From Rhizobiales bacterium CCH3-A5 (lineage in GTDB: Bacteria > Pseudomonadota > Alphaproteobacteria > Rhizobiales > Beijerinckiaceae): a stretch of DNA of 64,000 nt. Numbering within the stretch: the stretch's first letter is position 1; the number at the start of each line of letters is the position of its first letter. The position numbers and the translations under genes were made by a program. Of the stretch, positions 17,404 through 27,306 are shown piece after piece. Location of the stretch: positions 1 to 64,000 of the forward strand of contig LSIB01000021.1 in assembly GCA_001556025.1 (NCBI GenBank). The letters are read 5' to 3'. The notes under the pieces are model-generated. The model was given only the letters and a program-made list of their open reading frames with translations. It had not been told where the DNA came from and searched no databases.

Positions 17404-17718
17404 ATGAAGTTTCGGCCACTGCATGACCGCGTCGTCGTGAAGCGCATCGACGCCGAGGAGAAGACGAGGGGAGGGATCATCATCCCCGATACCGCCAAGG
17501 AAAAGCCGCAAGAGGGCGAAGTCGTCGCCGTTGGGCCCGGCGCCCGCGATCAGGACGGCAAGCTCGTTCCGCTCGATCTGAAGGCTGGCGACCGTGTGCT
17601 GTTCGGCAAGTGGAGCGGCACCGAGGTCAAGATCGACGGCGAAGATCTCCTGATCATGAAGGAAAGCGACATCATGGGTGTCGTCGAAGCCACCGCCTCC
17701 CTGAAGAAGGCCGCCTGA
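17404..17718 (+). CDS. groES: Co-chaperonin GroES
   Basis: The 10-kDa lid of the GroEL chaperonin, 104 residues. The family start [19 protein letters not shown], the mobile loop [19 protein letters not shown] (about 19-38) and the roof region are clear. GGAGG precedes the ATG at the right distance. It is co-transcribed with groEL 53 bases downstream, under a CIRCE element. Confidence 0.98.
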   Translation: MKFRPLHDRVVVKRIDAEEKTRGGIIIPDTAKEKPQEGEVVAVGPGARDQDGKLVPLDLKAGDRVLFGKWSGTEVKIDGEDLLIMKESDIMGVVEATASLKKAA

Positions 17719-17765
17719 TTGGGGCCTCAAACATCATCCGTGAAACCTCAAGTCTGAAGGAGTGA

Positions 17766-19397
<1,632 letters not shown>

Positions 19398-19410
19398 TCA
19401 GGAAAGAAGC

Positions 19411-19436
19411 AGAGGCCCGGAGATATCCGGGCCTCT
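19411..19436 (+). terminator. groESL terminator hairpin
   Basis: An 11-base perfect inverted repeat (AGAGGCCCGGA / TCCGGGCCTCT) with a four-base loop starts 13 bases after the groEL stop. The following T-run is weak (CGCTTTCG). It may also serve the converging ubiA gene. Confidence 0.75.
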
Positions 19437-19459
19437 CGCTTTCGAGCCGAGGGCCCGCA

Positions 19460-20428
19460 TCAAACGGGATTGATGACCCGCCAAACACAATCCGCCGCAA
19501 ACCCCGCCGCCAGCAGCAGCCCAGCATGCCAGTTCGCCCGGAACAGCGTTAGCGCCACCTGAGGCGTCACCCCGCCGAGCCGCGACACCTGCCAGCCCAG
19601 ATGCGCCGCGAAAGCCGCCAGCCCTATCCACGCGAAAGCGCCGCCTCCGGCAGCCCAGGTCGCCAGCGCCGCCAGCAGCACGGCGAGCGCGAAGCACGAG
19701 GCGACCGCCTCCCGCGCGAACTGCCCGAAGTAGCGCGCGCTCGACTTGATGCCGGCGATCACGTCGTCCTCGATGTCCTGCATCGCATAGATCGTGTCGT
19801 AGCCGATCGTCCAGGCGATCGCGGCCGCATAGATCAGGAAGGCCGGCGCGTCGAGCCGCCCGAAGGCAGCCGCCCAGCCGACCAGTCCGCCCCATGAGAA
19901 GGCGAGCCCCAGCACGAATTGCGGCATGTTGGTGATGCGCTTCATGAAGGGATAGATCGCCACGATCGCCAGCGAGGCGATGCCGAGCCACACCGTGAAG
20001 CGGTTGAACTGCAGCAGCACGACGAGGCCGACGAGCGACAGCGCGACCATGAACAGCGCCGCCTGCTTCGCCGTCACCTGTCCCGACGGCAGGGGCCTGC
20101 CGCGCGTGCGCGCCACCTGCGCATCGAGCTTGCGATCGACGATGTCGTTGAAGGTCGAGCCCGCCGCGCGCATCACGACCGCGCCGATCAGGAAAAGCAG
20201 GCAGTGCCGGATGTCTGGGAAAGCCTTGCCGCCGGCGATGGCAGCCAGTCCCGCCGCCCACCAGCACGGCAGCAGCAGAAGCTGCCAGCCGATCGGCCGC
20301 TCGATCCGCGCGAGCTTGAGATAGGGGCGGAGTCCACGCGGCGCGCGCGTATCGACCCAATGGCCGGTCAGCGCGTCGGGCAGGGGCGCGTCATTGCGCG
20401 GCGCGTCATGTCCAGGAGCGGCCGACAC
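19460..20428 (-). CDS. ubiA: 4-hydroxybenzoate polyprenyltransferase UbiA
   Basis: Attaches the polyprenyl side chain to 4-hydroxybenzoate in ubiquinone synthesis, in the cytoplasmic membrane. About eight to nine membrane helices are present. Both Asp-rich motifs are visible: NDIVDRKLD in the second-helix loop and YDTIYAMQDIEDD in the later loop. No ATG precedes the conserved part, so GTG at 20428 was taken (322 residues, N-terminus SAAPGHDAP); the open frame extends well upstream through the preceding gene. It follows a small secreted-protein gene by eight bases. Confidence 0.92.
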   Translation of the reverse strand: MSAAPGHDAPRNDAPLPDALTGHWVDTRAPRGLRPYLKLARIERPIGWQLLLLPCWWAAGLAAIAGGKAFPDIRHCLLFLIGAVVMRAAGSTFNDIVDRKLDAQVARTRGRPLPSGQVTAKQAALFMVALSLVGLVVLLQFNRFTVWLGIASLAIVAIYPFMKRITNMPQFVLGLAFSWGGLVGWAAAFGRLDAPAFLIYAAAIAWTIGYDTIYAMQDIEDDVIAGIKSSARYFGQFAREAVASCFALAVLLAALATWAAGGGAFAWIGLAAFAAHLGWQVSRLGGVTPQVALTLFRANWHAGLLLAAGFAADCVWRVINPV

Positions 20429-20436
20429 AGGCCGGA

Positions 20437-20910
20437 TCAGAGCGCGCCCTGCGGAACCCTGATCGATCCGCCGGTGATGGCGTCGGAGCCGCCGAACGGG
20501 TTGGCGCCCTGCTGGTTGGCCTGCTGCTGGGCGCGGCGCTGGAGCGCGGCCTGCTGCTTCACTGCGTTGCAGGCCTGGTTGCGGATGCCGGCGGCCTTGT
20601 CGTTGTCCACTTTCATCCCATCGACGAAGGTCTGGGGAATCTGGCACCAGTCCATGTTCGCGGCGGCGAATTTCAGCGCGGCCGAGCCGTTGCTGACGAG
20701 GCGGCCGAGCGTCGAGCAGGCCTGCTGAGGGGTCAGCTTCTTCTTGGCCTTCTGCGTGGCGTTGAGCGAGGCGACGATCGATTGACGTTCCTGCAGCAGT
20801 TTTTGCATCTGCTCGCAGCCCGAGGCTTGCGCGCTCGCAGGGCTTGCGTCGATCAAGGCCGCCGCCAGTCCGAGCGTGGCGATGAAGCCAGTGGCCGTCT
20901 TGCGCCGCAT
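20437..20910 (-). CDS. Secreted protein of unknown function with four cysteines
   Basis: A 157-residue protein not assigned to a family. Residues 1-27 look like a signal peptide (TGFIATLGLAAALIDASPASAQA). The mature part has four cysteines (GCEQ, QACS, DWCQ, QACN), which could form two periplasmic disulfides. The C-terminal third is Gln/Ala-rich, including RRAQQQANQQG. The start at 20910 was chosen to begin with the signal peptide; GGGAG lies about ten bases upstream. It is immediately upstream of ubiA on the same strand, though a functional link is not evident. Confidence 0.7.
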   Translation of the reverse strand: MRRKTATGFIATLGLAAALIDASPASAQASGCEQMQKLLQERQSIVASLNATQKAKKKLTPQQACSTLGRLVSNGSAALKFAAANMDWCQIPQTFVDGMKVDNDKAAGIRNQACNAVKQQAALQRRAQQQANQQGANPFGGSDAITGGSIRVPQGAL

Positions 20911-21140
20911 GGTCGTCTTGCTCCCTTTGACATCGTTCGACCGGCGGCGGGCATGCCCTGCGCGGTCGCCGGCGTTCATAACAGCTTGCCGATTTCGCGC
21001 CAAGTTGCACTTTTTGGGCGAAGCAGCGCTTCGGCGCGCCCGCGACGGCTCGTGTCACATGCTATGGAAATGTGGCGGTTTTCCTGTCGATCGCTTACTC
21101 CCATGCCGGAACAAGCGCAATCCATGGACCAATCCGCCCC

Positions 21141-21884
21141 ATGCCGCCGACCGACCTGCCAAGGCACAGGCTCTTTCTGGATGCTGATTTCGCCGCGGGC
21201 GCGGCCGTGCCGCTGGCGCGCGACCAGGCGAATTACCTGTTGAACGTGCTGCGCCTGAAGACGGACGACGCCGTGCTCGTTTTCAACGGGCGCGACGGCG
21301 AGTGGCTCGCCGCCATCGTCGCGGAGGGCCGCAAGCAGGCGACCCTGAACCCTGTCCGCCAGCTCCGCCCCCAGCCGCCCGCGCCCGATCTGCATTACCT
21401 GTTCGCGCCGTTGAAGCATGCGCGGCTCGACTACATGGCCCAGAAGGCGGTCGAAATGGGCGCGGGCGTGATTCAGCCGGTGCTGACAAGGCGCACGCAG
21501 GTCTCGCGGCTCAATCTCGACCGTCTGCGCGCCAACGCGATCGAGGCGGCCGAGCAATGCGGCATTCTCTGCCTGCCGGAGATCAGGCCCGAAGCCGGGC
21601 TGGACGAGGCGCTGGCTGAGCTCGATCCGGCGCGCCTGCTGGTGTTCTGCGACGAGGCGGCGGAGCAGCAAAGCCCGCTCGCGGCGCTCGCCGGCGTCGC
21701 GCCCTGTCCGCTCGCGCTGCTGATCGGCCCAGAGGGCGGCTTCGACGATGCCGAGCGTCAGCGCATTCTCGCGCGTCCCAACACGCTGCGGCTCTCGCTC
21801 GGCACGCGCATCCTGCGCGCCGATACGGCGGCCGTGGCCGCGCTTGCGCTGGTGCAGGCTGCGCTCGGAGATTGGCCGCGCTGA
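21141..21884 (+). CDS. rsmE: 16S rRNA (uracil-1498-N3)-methyltransferase RsmE
   Basis: Methylates U1498 of 16S rRNA using SAM. The 247-residue protein has an N-terminal PUA-like RNA-binding domain (about 1-75) and a SPOUT methyltransferase domain with a trefoil knot. The signature segments are KAVEMGAGVIQPVLTRR, LIGPEGGF and LGTRILRADTA. The ATG at 21141 fits the family start (MPPTDLPRHRLFLD); the open frame is 69 bases longer upstream. It precedes gshA, as in many relatives. Confidence 0.96.
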   Translation: MPPTDLPRHRLFLDADFAAGAAVPLARDQANYLLNVLRLKTDDAVLVFNGRDGEWLAAIVAEGRKQATLNPVRQLRPQPPAPDLHYLFAPLKHARLDYMAQKAVEMGAGVIQPVLTRRTQVSRLNLDRLRANAIEAAEQCGILCLPEIRPEAGLDEALAELDPARLLVFCDEAAEQQSPLAALAGVAPCPLALLIGPEGGFDDAERQRILARPNTLRLSLGTRILRADTAAVAALALVQAALGDWPR

Positions 21885-22078
21885 AGCCTCGGCAGATGCG
21901 GCGCGGGCTCGTGCGATCTTGCATGGATGCGATTGCCGCTGTGCCGCCAGCGCGCATCGCGGGTCGTTGTGGAGCGCTCGCGTGTCGCCTATGTCTGGCT
22001 CCGTCCCGAGCCTGATCCGGCGGCGCGCTTGGCGCATCTGGAAGCCTGGCCTCACGTCGAAGTCCTGCCGGAGCGCCC

Positions 22079-23458
22079 ATGGCTCGCGATGTATCCGATT
22101 CGACCCCGGTCTCCGGCAAGGGCGAGCTGATCGCCTGGATCGCGGCCGGCGAGAAGCCGGCCTCGGCCTTCCGGCTCGGCACCGAGCACGAGAAATTTCC
22201 GTTCTATCTGCATGATCTCTCGCCCGTGCCCTATGAGGGCGCCGGCGGGCGCGGCGGCATCCGCCATCTGCTCGAAGGCATGCAGGCGCGGCTCGGCTGG
22301 GAGCCGATCATGGACGCCGGCCGCGTCATCGGGCTCGCCGGCCCCGAGGGCGGCGGCGCGATCTCGCTGGAGCCGGGCGGCCAGTTCGAGCTCTCCGGCG
22401 CGCCGGTCGCGACGTTGCACGACACGGCGGCCGAACTGTCGGCCCATTTGTCGGATGCCAATGCGGTGGCGCAGGCTCACGGCATCGGCTTCGTCTCGCT
22501 CGGCCATTCGCCGCTGTGGACGCGGGCGCAGACGCCGATGATGCCCAAGAGCCGATACGGCATCATGGCCAACTACATGCCAAAGGTCGGCACGCGCGGG
22601 CTCGACATGATGTTTCGCACCTGCACGGTGCAGGTGAATCTCGATTTCTCGACCGAAGCCGACATGGTCAAAAAGCTCAGGGTCTCGCTCGCTCTGCAGC
22701 CTCTGGCCACCGCGCTGTTCGCCTCCTCGCCTTTCACGGAAGGCGCGCTGAACGGCATGCAGTCGATGCGCTCCGAGATCTGGCGCGACACCGACAAGGC
22801 CCGCTCCGGCATGCTCGCCTTCGCTTTCGATGAGGCGATGTCCTACGAATCTTACGTCGACTGGGCGCTCGACGTGCCGATGTACTTCGTGAAGCGCGGG
22901 CCGACCTATCACGACGTATCGGGTGCGTCGTTCCGCGATCTGCTGGCGGGCGCACTGCCGCAACTGCCGGGCGAGCGCGCCACCATGTCGGACTGGGCCA
23001 ACCATCTCGGCACGCTGTTCCCCGAGGTCAGGCTGAAGCGCTTCCTCGAGATGCGCGGCGCGGATGCCGGCCCGGAGGCGATGCTGAACGCGCTGCCGGC
23101 CTTCTGGGTCGGACTGCTCTACGATCAGATGGCGCTCGACGCCGCCTGGGACATCGTCAGGCCGTGGACGGACGAGCAACGGCAGGGCCTGCGCGACGCC
23201 GTCCCGGCGCAGGGACTGGACGCGACCATCGCAGGCCGCAAGCTCGGCGAACTGGCGCGCGAGGTGCTGGCCCTGTCCCGTCAGGGGCTGGCCCGCCGCG
23301 CGCGCCGCGACGGCGCGGGGCGCGACGAGAGCGTCTATCTCGATCCGGTCATGGCGATCGCCGACAGCGCAACGACGCTGGCCGACGATCTCGTCCGGCG
23401 CTTCCGGGACGACTGGCAGGGCCAGATCGCGCCGGTGTTCGCGCAGGAGCGCATCTGA
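22079..23458 (+). CDS. gshA: Glutamate--cysteine ligase, alphaproteobacterial/plant type
   Basis: Makes gamma-glutamylcysteine, the first step of glutathione synthesis. The 459-residue protein belongs to the GCS2 (plant-like) group, with FRLGTEHEKFPF, the segment GAISLEPGGQFELSGAP, and MMFRTCTVQVNLDF followed by the helix-rich C-terminal part. GGAG lies five bases before the ATG. The preceding 194 bases after rsmE hold no gene that I can support. Confidence 0.96.
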   Translation: MARDVSDSTPVSGKGELIAWIAAGEKPASAFRLGTEHEKFPFYLHDLSPVPYEGAGGRGGIRHLLEGMQARLGWEPIMDAGRVIGLAGPEGGGAISLEPGGQFELSGAPVATLHDTAAELSAHLSDANAVAQAHGIGFVSLGHSPLWTRAQTPMMPKSRYGIMANYMPKVGTRGLDMMFRTCTVQVNLDFSTEADMVKKLRVSLALQPLATALFASSPFTEGALNGMQSMRSEIWRDTDKARSGMLAFAFDEAMSYESYVDWALDVPMYFVKRGPTYHDVSGASFRDLLAGALPQLPGERATMSDWANHLGTLFPEVRLKRFLEMRGADAGPEAMLNALPAFWVGLLYDQMALDAAWDIVRPWTDEQRQGLRDAVPAQGLDATIAGRKLGELAREVLALSRQGLARRARRDGAGRDESVYLDPVMAIADSATTLADDLVRRFRDDWQGQIAPVFAQERI

Positions 23459-23558
23459 CCATCGGCGTGATGGCGACAATCGCCAAAAAATGCGAATAGG
23501 CTACTTTTCGCTGCCGGATTAACGCTTTGTCCAAGCATGGCCGGCTAATCTCGGCTCC

Positions 23559-23732
23559 ATGGACAGCATCGTCACCCTCACGACCCGCTACCTCCGCGAC
23601 GAACGCGGCGCGACGGCGATCGAGTATGGCCTGGTCGCCGGGTTCATCTCCCTCGTCATCGTCGCCGGAGCGACCTTGATCGGCCAGACCGTCCTGGGCT
23701 TCTTTCAGTCCATCGCCAACGGATTTCAGTAG
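23559..23732 (+). CDS. Flp/Fap-type pilin (short ORF)
   Basis: A 57-residue prepilin. The leader MDSIVTLTTRYLRDERG ends at the expected TadV-type cleavage site, followed by ATAIEYGLVAGFI with Glu and Tyr at the usual positions 5 and 6 of the mature protein. The long hydrophobic helix completes the family pattern (about 40 mature residues). Flp pilins are the subunits of tight-adherence pili. No tad/cpa secretion genes are in the window, so this is an isolated pilin gene between gshA and a LysR gene. No strong ribosome binding site was seen. Confidence 0.88.
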   Translation: MDSIVTLTTRYLRDERGATAIEYGLVAGFISLVIVAGATLIGQTVLGFFQSIANGFQ

Positions 23733-23748
23733 CCGTCTGGCCGCTGGT

Positions 23749-24630
23749 TCACTCCGCCGCCGTCTTGAAGCTCGCCAGATTGTCGAGACTCTGGATGATG
23801 TGCTCGGCCAGCGCATTCGACAGCACCGACGGGTCGAAGCGCGTGCGCAGCAGCCCGATCTTGCAGGAAGGCAGGGTGGCGTAGCCCTCCGACGGCCCAA
23901 GAATCCGCATGCCGGGCCGCACCGCGCTTTCGGGCAGCACCGAGACCGCAAGTCCCGCCACGACTGCAGCCCCCACCGCCGTCGAGTTCCAGCTTGCATA
24001 GAGCACGCGGAAGCGCCGCCCCTTCTTCTCCAGCGCCTCGACGGCCGCCTGCCGCCAGTTGCAGGTCGGCCGGCCAAGCGCCAGCGGCAGCGGATCCTCC
24101 TCATGCACGCCATGGCGCGCCGAGGTGACCCAGAGCAGCGGCTCGATGCGGATGATCTCGCCCTGGCCCCGGCTCTCGACATGGGTGATGATGGCGAGGT
24201 CGATGTCGCCGGTGGCGATGCGCTCGGCCAGCATCGGCGTCGGCTCGCAGACGACCGTCACCTCGGCGCGCGGATTGGAGCGGGCGAAGCGGGCGAGGAT
24301 CTCCGGCAGATAGCGGTCGGCGTAGTCGTCGGGCACGCCGAGCCTGATCCGGCCCTTGAGATCGGCGTCGGTGAAGCTCGCGACGCATTCGAGGTTCAGC
24401 CGCACGATCCTGCGGGCATAGTCGAGCAGGCGCTCGCCATCCTCTGTCAGCTTGGCATGGCGCCCGTCGCGGCCGAAGAGGGGACGGCCGACGCGCTCCT
24501 CCAGCCGCTTCATCTGCATGGAGACGGCCGATTGCGTCTTGAAGACGATCTCGGCGGCGCGGGTGAAGGAGCCGGTGTCGGCGATGGCGACGAAGGTCTT
24601 GAGCTGGTCGGCGTCGAGCACATGCGCCAT
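23749..24630 (-). CDS. LysR family transcriptional regulator
   Basis: A 293-residue LysR regulator: an N-terminal winged helix (about 8-66, with FVAIADTGSFTRAAEIV and SAVSMQMKRLEERVG) and a substrate-binding domain (about 92-290). It is divergent from a DUF1127 gene, and an eight-base inverted repeat in the spacer is a good candidate binding site. LysR/DUF1127 pairs are frequent in this order. The inducer is unknown. Confidence 0.93.
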   Translation of the reverse strand: MAHVLDADQLKTFVAIADTGSFTRAAEIVFKTQSAVSMQMKRLEERVGRPLFGRDGRHAKLTEDGERLLDYARRIVRLNLECVASFTDADLKGRIRLGVPDDYADRYLPEILARFARSNPRAEVTVVCEPTPMLAERIATGDIDLAIITHVESRGQGEIIRIEPLLWVTSARHGVHEEDPLPLALGRPTCNWRQAAVEALEKKGRRFRVLYASWNSTAVGAAVVAGLAVSVLPESAVRPGMRILGPSEGYATLPSCKIGLLRTRFDPSVLSNALAEHIIQSLDNLASFKTAAE

Positions 24631-24673
24631 GTCGGTCCCCGGTTTAGTTCATCAATATCCGTGCGATGAAGCA

Positions 24674-24698
24674 TCATAAGCATTCGTTTGGCTTATGA
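24674..24698. promoter_or_regulatory. Probable LysR binding site
   Basis: A perfect inverted repeat TCATAAGC-N9-GCTTATGA, AT-rich within GC-rich DNA, lies 44 bases before the lysR start and 96 bases before the DUF1127 gene start on the other strand. Position and symmetry fit a LysR-type recognition site controlling both promoters. Confidence 0.6.
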
Positions 24699-24793
24699 CC
24701 AGCGCAATCCTATCCTACGGTCACTCTCAGGTTCCTGCCGCCGCCTGTCGCGTTCGGGGACATGCTGAAAGCCGTTACCATCAGGAGGCCGTC

Positions 24794-25231
24794 ATGCTGA
24801 TCATGACCTTCGCCACGAAGTCGCTCTCGTCCATTCCCGCCGGTCTCACGCGCGTCGCCATCCGTGGCGTCGCCCAGGTGACCAGCCGCGTGACACCGCT
24901 TGTGAAAGCCCTTATGCACCGCCGCGCTGTGATGCGGCTCAGCGAACTCGACGAGCGCGGTCTCAAGGATATCGGCCTCGTGCGCTCCGATGTCGAAGGC
25001 GCGCTGGCCAGTTCCTGGCTGAACGACCCGTCGAGCATCCTCGCCGCCCGTTCGGCCGCCACCACACATGTCGCGTCGGCCCGCCGCGAGGAAGGTCTTC
25101 GCCAGGCCTCGCTGAAGCCCCAGGCCTCGCTGAAGCCCCAGGCCCCGCTGAACACCCTTGTCCCGCTGAACACCCTTGCCGCGCCGCGCGCGAGCGCCGC
25201 GGCAGTCAATCCGGTTGCGTGCAGCGCCTGA
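24794..25231 (+). CDS. DUF1127 domain protein with repeat-containing tail
   Basis: A 145-residue protein. The DUF1127 core is near residues 38-75 ([25 protein letters not shown]), an arginine-rich helical motif of about 40 residues known from small proteins linked to RNA metabolism and phosphate or stress responses. The N-terminus is hydrophobic-amphipathic and the tail holds six-residue repeats (QASLKP twice, then QAPLNT and LVPLNT). AGGAGG lies five bases before the ATG. It is divergent from a LysR gene and followed by a strong terminator. Confidence 0.88.
   Translation: MLIMTFATKSLSSIPAGLTRVAIRGVAQVTSRVTPLVKALMHRRAVMRLSELDERGLKDIGLVRSDVEGALASSWLNDPSSILAARSAATTHVASARREEGLRQASLKPQASLKPQAPLNTLVPLNTLAAPRASAAAVNPVACSA
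25103..25174 (+). repeat. 18-bp tandem repeats in the DUF1127 gene
   Basis: Four in-frame 18-base units. The first two are identical (CAGGCCTCGCTGAAGCCC); the third and fourth are diverged and share CCGCTGAACACC with each other. They encode the six-residue repeats of the protein tail. Such repeats can change copy number by slippage without a frameshift. Confidence 0.85.
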
Positions 25232-25255
25232 CCCCTTGGGGCTGCACGTTCCTGC

Positions 25256-25285
25256 GGGCGGAGGCTTCGTGCCTCCGCCCTTTTT
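25256..25285 (+). terminator. Intrinsic terminator after the DUF1127 gene
   Basis: A ten-base perfect stem GGGCGGAGGC / GCCTCCGCCC with a five-base loop TTCGT, followed directly by TTTTT. This is a classic rho-independent terminator, 25 bases after the stop. Confidence 0.93.
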
Positions 25286-25385
25286 CGTGGGCATTCCAAG
25301 CGGCCTTACCGAAAAATTCACCAAAACCGCTGAATCTCGCGACACCAGCGGGCTCACGCCCGCCAACTTGCGCCGGGACCATGCC

Positions 25386-27257
25386 ATGCGGATGTCGCTT
25401 CGCCTTCAAGACCTGTCGATCCGCACCAAGATCGCGATTCCGCTGCTGCTGCTCGGCGGCATCAGCGTGGCGACGGCAATCTTCGCCGGCATCCATAACC
25501 AGCGCATCCAGAAGACCTATTCCGATCTGATCAGTCAGCGCGCTGCGGCGATTCTCGATTCGGCGCGCGCCACGCGCTACATGGGCGAACTCGGTCGCGA
25601 TCTCTACAAGGCCATCGCCTATCCCGAATACATGAAGCAGAACGGCACCGCGATCGCTGCAGCCGAGGCAGGCTTCGCGAAGGTCCGTGCGCAAATGGTC
25701 GAGGCCAAGATCAGCTTCCCCGCCCGCGGGGCCGATTTCGATGCGCTCGACCGTCGCTTCGTCACGCTCAAGGGCCAGATCGACGACGTGCTCAAGCAGG
25801 CCTCGCGCGATGAGGATCTGCCGGCGCTCTCGGTGATGTCCCAGCTCGAAACGTCGATCGCCGGCATCGCCAACGATGCGGCCAAGCTCAACACCGAGAT
25901 CAAGACCGACACCAACGCCGAATCGGCCAAGCTTGACGCCGAAGGGCGCGAGCTTGCCATGCTGATCATGGTCCTGACCGCACTCGGCATGCTGCTGGGC
26001 CTCGGCGGCGCGCTGGTTCTGGCGACCCGCGCCATCACGCGGCCGCTGGACATGCTGAAGCGCTGCATGGGCGCACTCGCCGGCGGCGACTATGCCGTCG
26101 CCATTCCCGGACAGGCGCGCCGCGACGAGATCGGCGAGATGGCCAAGGCGGTCCAGATCTTCAAGGACAACGGTCTGGCGGTCCAGCGGCTCGAGGCCGA
26201 GACCGCCGAGAGCCGCCAGATGTCGGAGGCGCAGCGCCGCCAGATCGAGCAGGAGCGCGCCGCGCGCGCAGTTGAGGAGGAGCGTCTCGCGCAGGAGCAG
26301 CGGGAGGTCATGACGCTGCTTGCGACCGGGCTCGATTTGCTCTCCAAGGGCGATCTGACCCACCGGATCGATCAGGCGGTAGCGCCCGAATACGAGAAGC
26401 TGCGCGATGATTTCAACGCCGCGGTCGCCAATCTCTCCGAGACGATCAGGACGATCCAGGCGACCTCGGCCGATGTCGGCAACGCCGCCCGCGAGATCAA
26501 CATGGGCGCCGACGATCTGTCGAAGCGCACCGAGGAGCAGGCCTCCTCGCTCGAAGAGACGGCCGCGACGACCGAGGAGCTGGCCGCCTCCGTCAAGGCC
26601 TCGGCCAACGCCTCGCGGCAGGCCGTCGCGCTCGCCGACGAGGCGATGGACGTCGCGCGCAAGGGCGGAGCGATCGTCGGCGACGCGGTCGCCGCCATGG
26701 CCCGCATCGAGACGGCCTCGCGCAAGATCTCCGACATCACCTCGGTGATCGACGAGATCGCCTTCCAGACCAATCTGCTGGCGCTGAACGCGGCGGTCGA
26801 GGCCGCCCGCGCCGGCGATGCCGGCAAGGGCTTCGCTGTCGTCGCCTCCGAGGTGCGTTCGCTGGCGCAGCGTTCCAGCACGGCCGCCAAGGACATCACC
26901 GCCCTGATCGGCGAATCGGGCAGCGAGGTCGCGCAGGGCGTCGGCCTCGTCCGCTCGGCGGGCGAGGCGCTGGACAGCATCGTCAACGCCTCGCTGAAGG
27001 TGTCGGCCACGGTCTCCGACATTTCGTCGGCCTCTGCGGAGCAGGCCAACGGCATCGACGAGATGAGCCAAACTGTGGCCCATATGGACGAGATGACCCA
27101 GCAGAACGCGGCTTTGGCCGAGCAGAGCGCGGCGTCGGCAACGGCCCTGAGCGACCAGATCGCCCGCCTCAACGCGCTCGTCGCCCGCTTCCGGACCGGC
27201 GAGGACCGCCATCAGGCGCGCATTGTCGATACCACCGCGCCGCGTCGCGCCGCCTGA
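25386..27257 (+). CDS. Methyl-accepting chemotaxis protein
   Basis: A 623-residue transmembrane chemoreceptor. TM1 is about residues 15-34, followed by a helical periplasmic sensor domain (to about 190), TM2 (191-215), HAMP (starting [14 protein letters not shown]) and a coiled linker with a second HAMP-like segment. The cytoplasmic signalling domain carries the conserved hairpin tip [20 protein letters not shown] (near residue 458). The C-terminal end lacks the CheR-binding NWETF-type pentapeptide. The start was taken at 25386; another ATG lies six bases later. The ligand is unknown, and no che genes are nearby. Confidence 0.94.
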   Translation: MRMSLRLQDLSIRTKIAIPLLLLGGISVATAIFAGIHNQRIQKTYSDLISQRAAAILDSARATRYMGELGRDLYKAIAYPEYMKQNGTAIAAAEAGFAKVRAQMVEAKISFPARGADFDALDRRFVTLKGQIDDVLKQASRDEDLPALSVMSQLETSIAGIANDAAKLNTEIKTDTNAESAKLDAEGRELAMLIMVLTALGMLLGLGGALVLATRAITRPLDMLKRCMGALAGGDYAVAIPGQARRDEIGEMAKAVQIFKDNGLAVQRLEAETAESRQMSEAQRRQIEQERAARAVEEERLAQEQREVMTLLATGLDLLSKGDLTHRIDQAVAPEYEKLRDDFNAAVANLSETIRTIQATSADVGNAAREINMGADDLSKRTEEQASSLEETAATTEELAASVKASANASRQAVALADEAMDVARKGGAIVGDAVAAMARIETASRKISDITSVIDEIAFQTNLLALNAAVEAARAGDAGKGFAVVASEVRSLAQRSSTAAKDITALIGESGSEVAQGVGLVRSAGEALDSIVNASLKVSATVSDISSASAEQANGIDEMSQTVAHMDEMTQQNAALAEQSAASATALSDQIARLNALVARFRTGEDRHQARIVDTTAPRRAA

Positions 27258-27274
27258 TCGCGACAGCGTATCGA

Positions 27275-27299
27275 GGGCGGCTGCTTCAGTCGGCCGCCC
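27275..27299. terminator. Hairpin between convergent genes
   Basis: A seven-base stem GGGCGGC / GCCGCCC with an 11-base loop lies between the end of the chemoreceptor gene (plus) and the end of the DUF937 gene (minus). There is no T-run, so it is a possible bidirectional terminator only. Confidence 0.4.
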
Positions 27300-27306
27300 G
27301 GCCTCG

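Noticed and set aside
21927..22130. A 67-residue frame between rsmE and gshA
   Set aside because: It overlaps the gshA start, has no ribosome binding site and no recognisable family.
25206..27212. A 668-residue antisense frame over the chemoreceptor gene
   Set aside because: Shadow of the real gene; the plus strand has clear TM, HAMP and signalling motifs.
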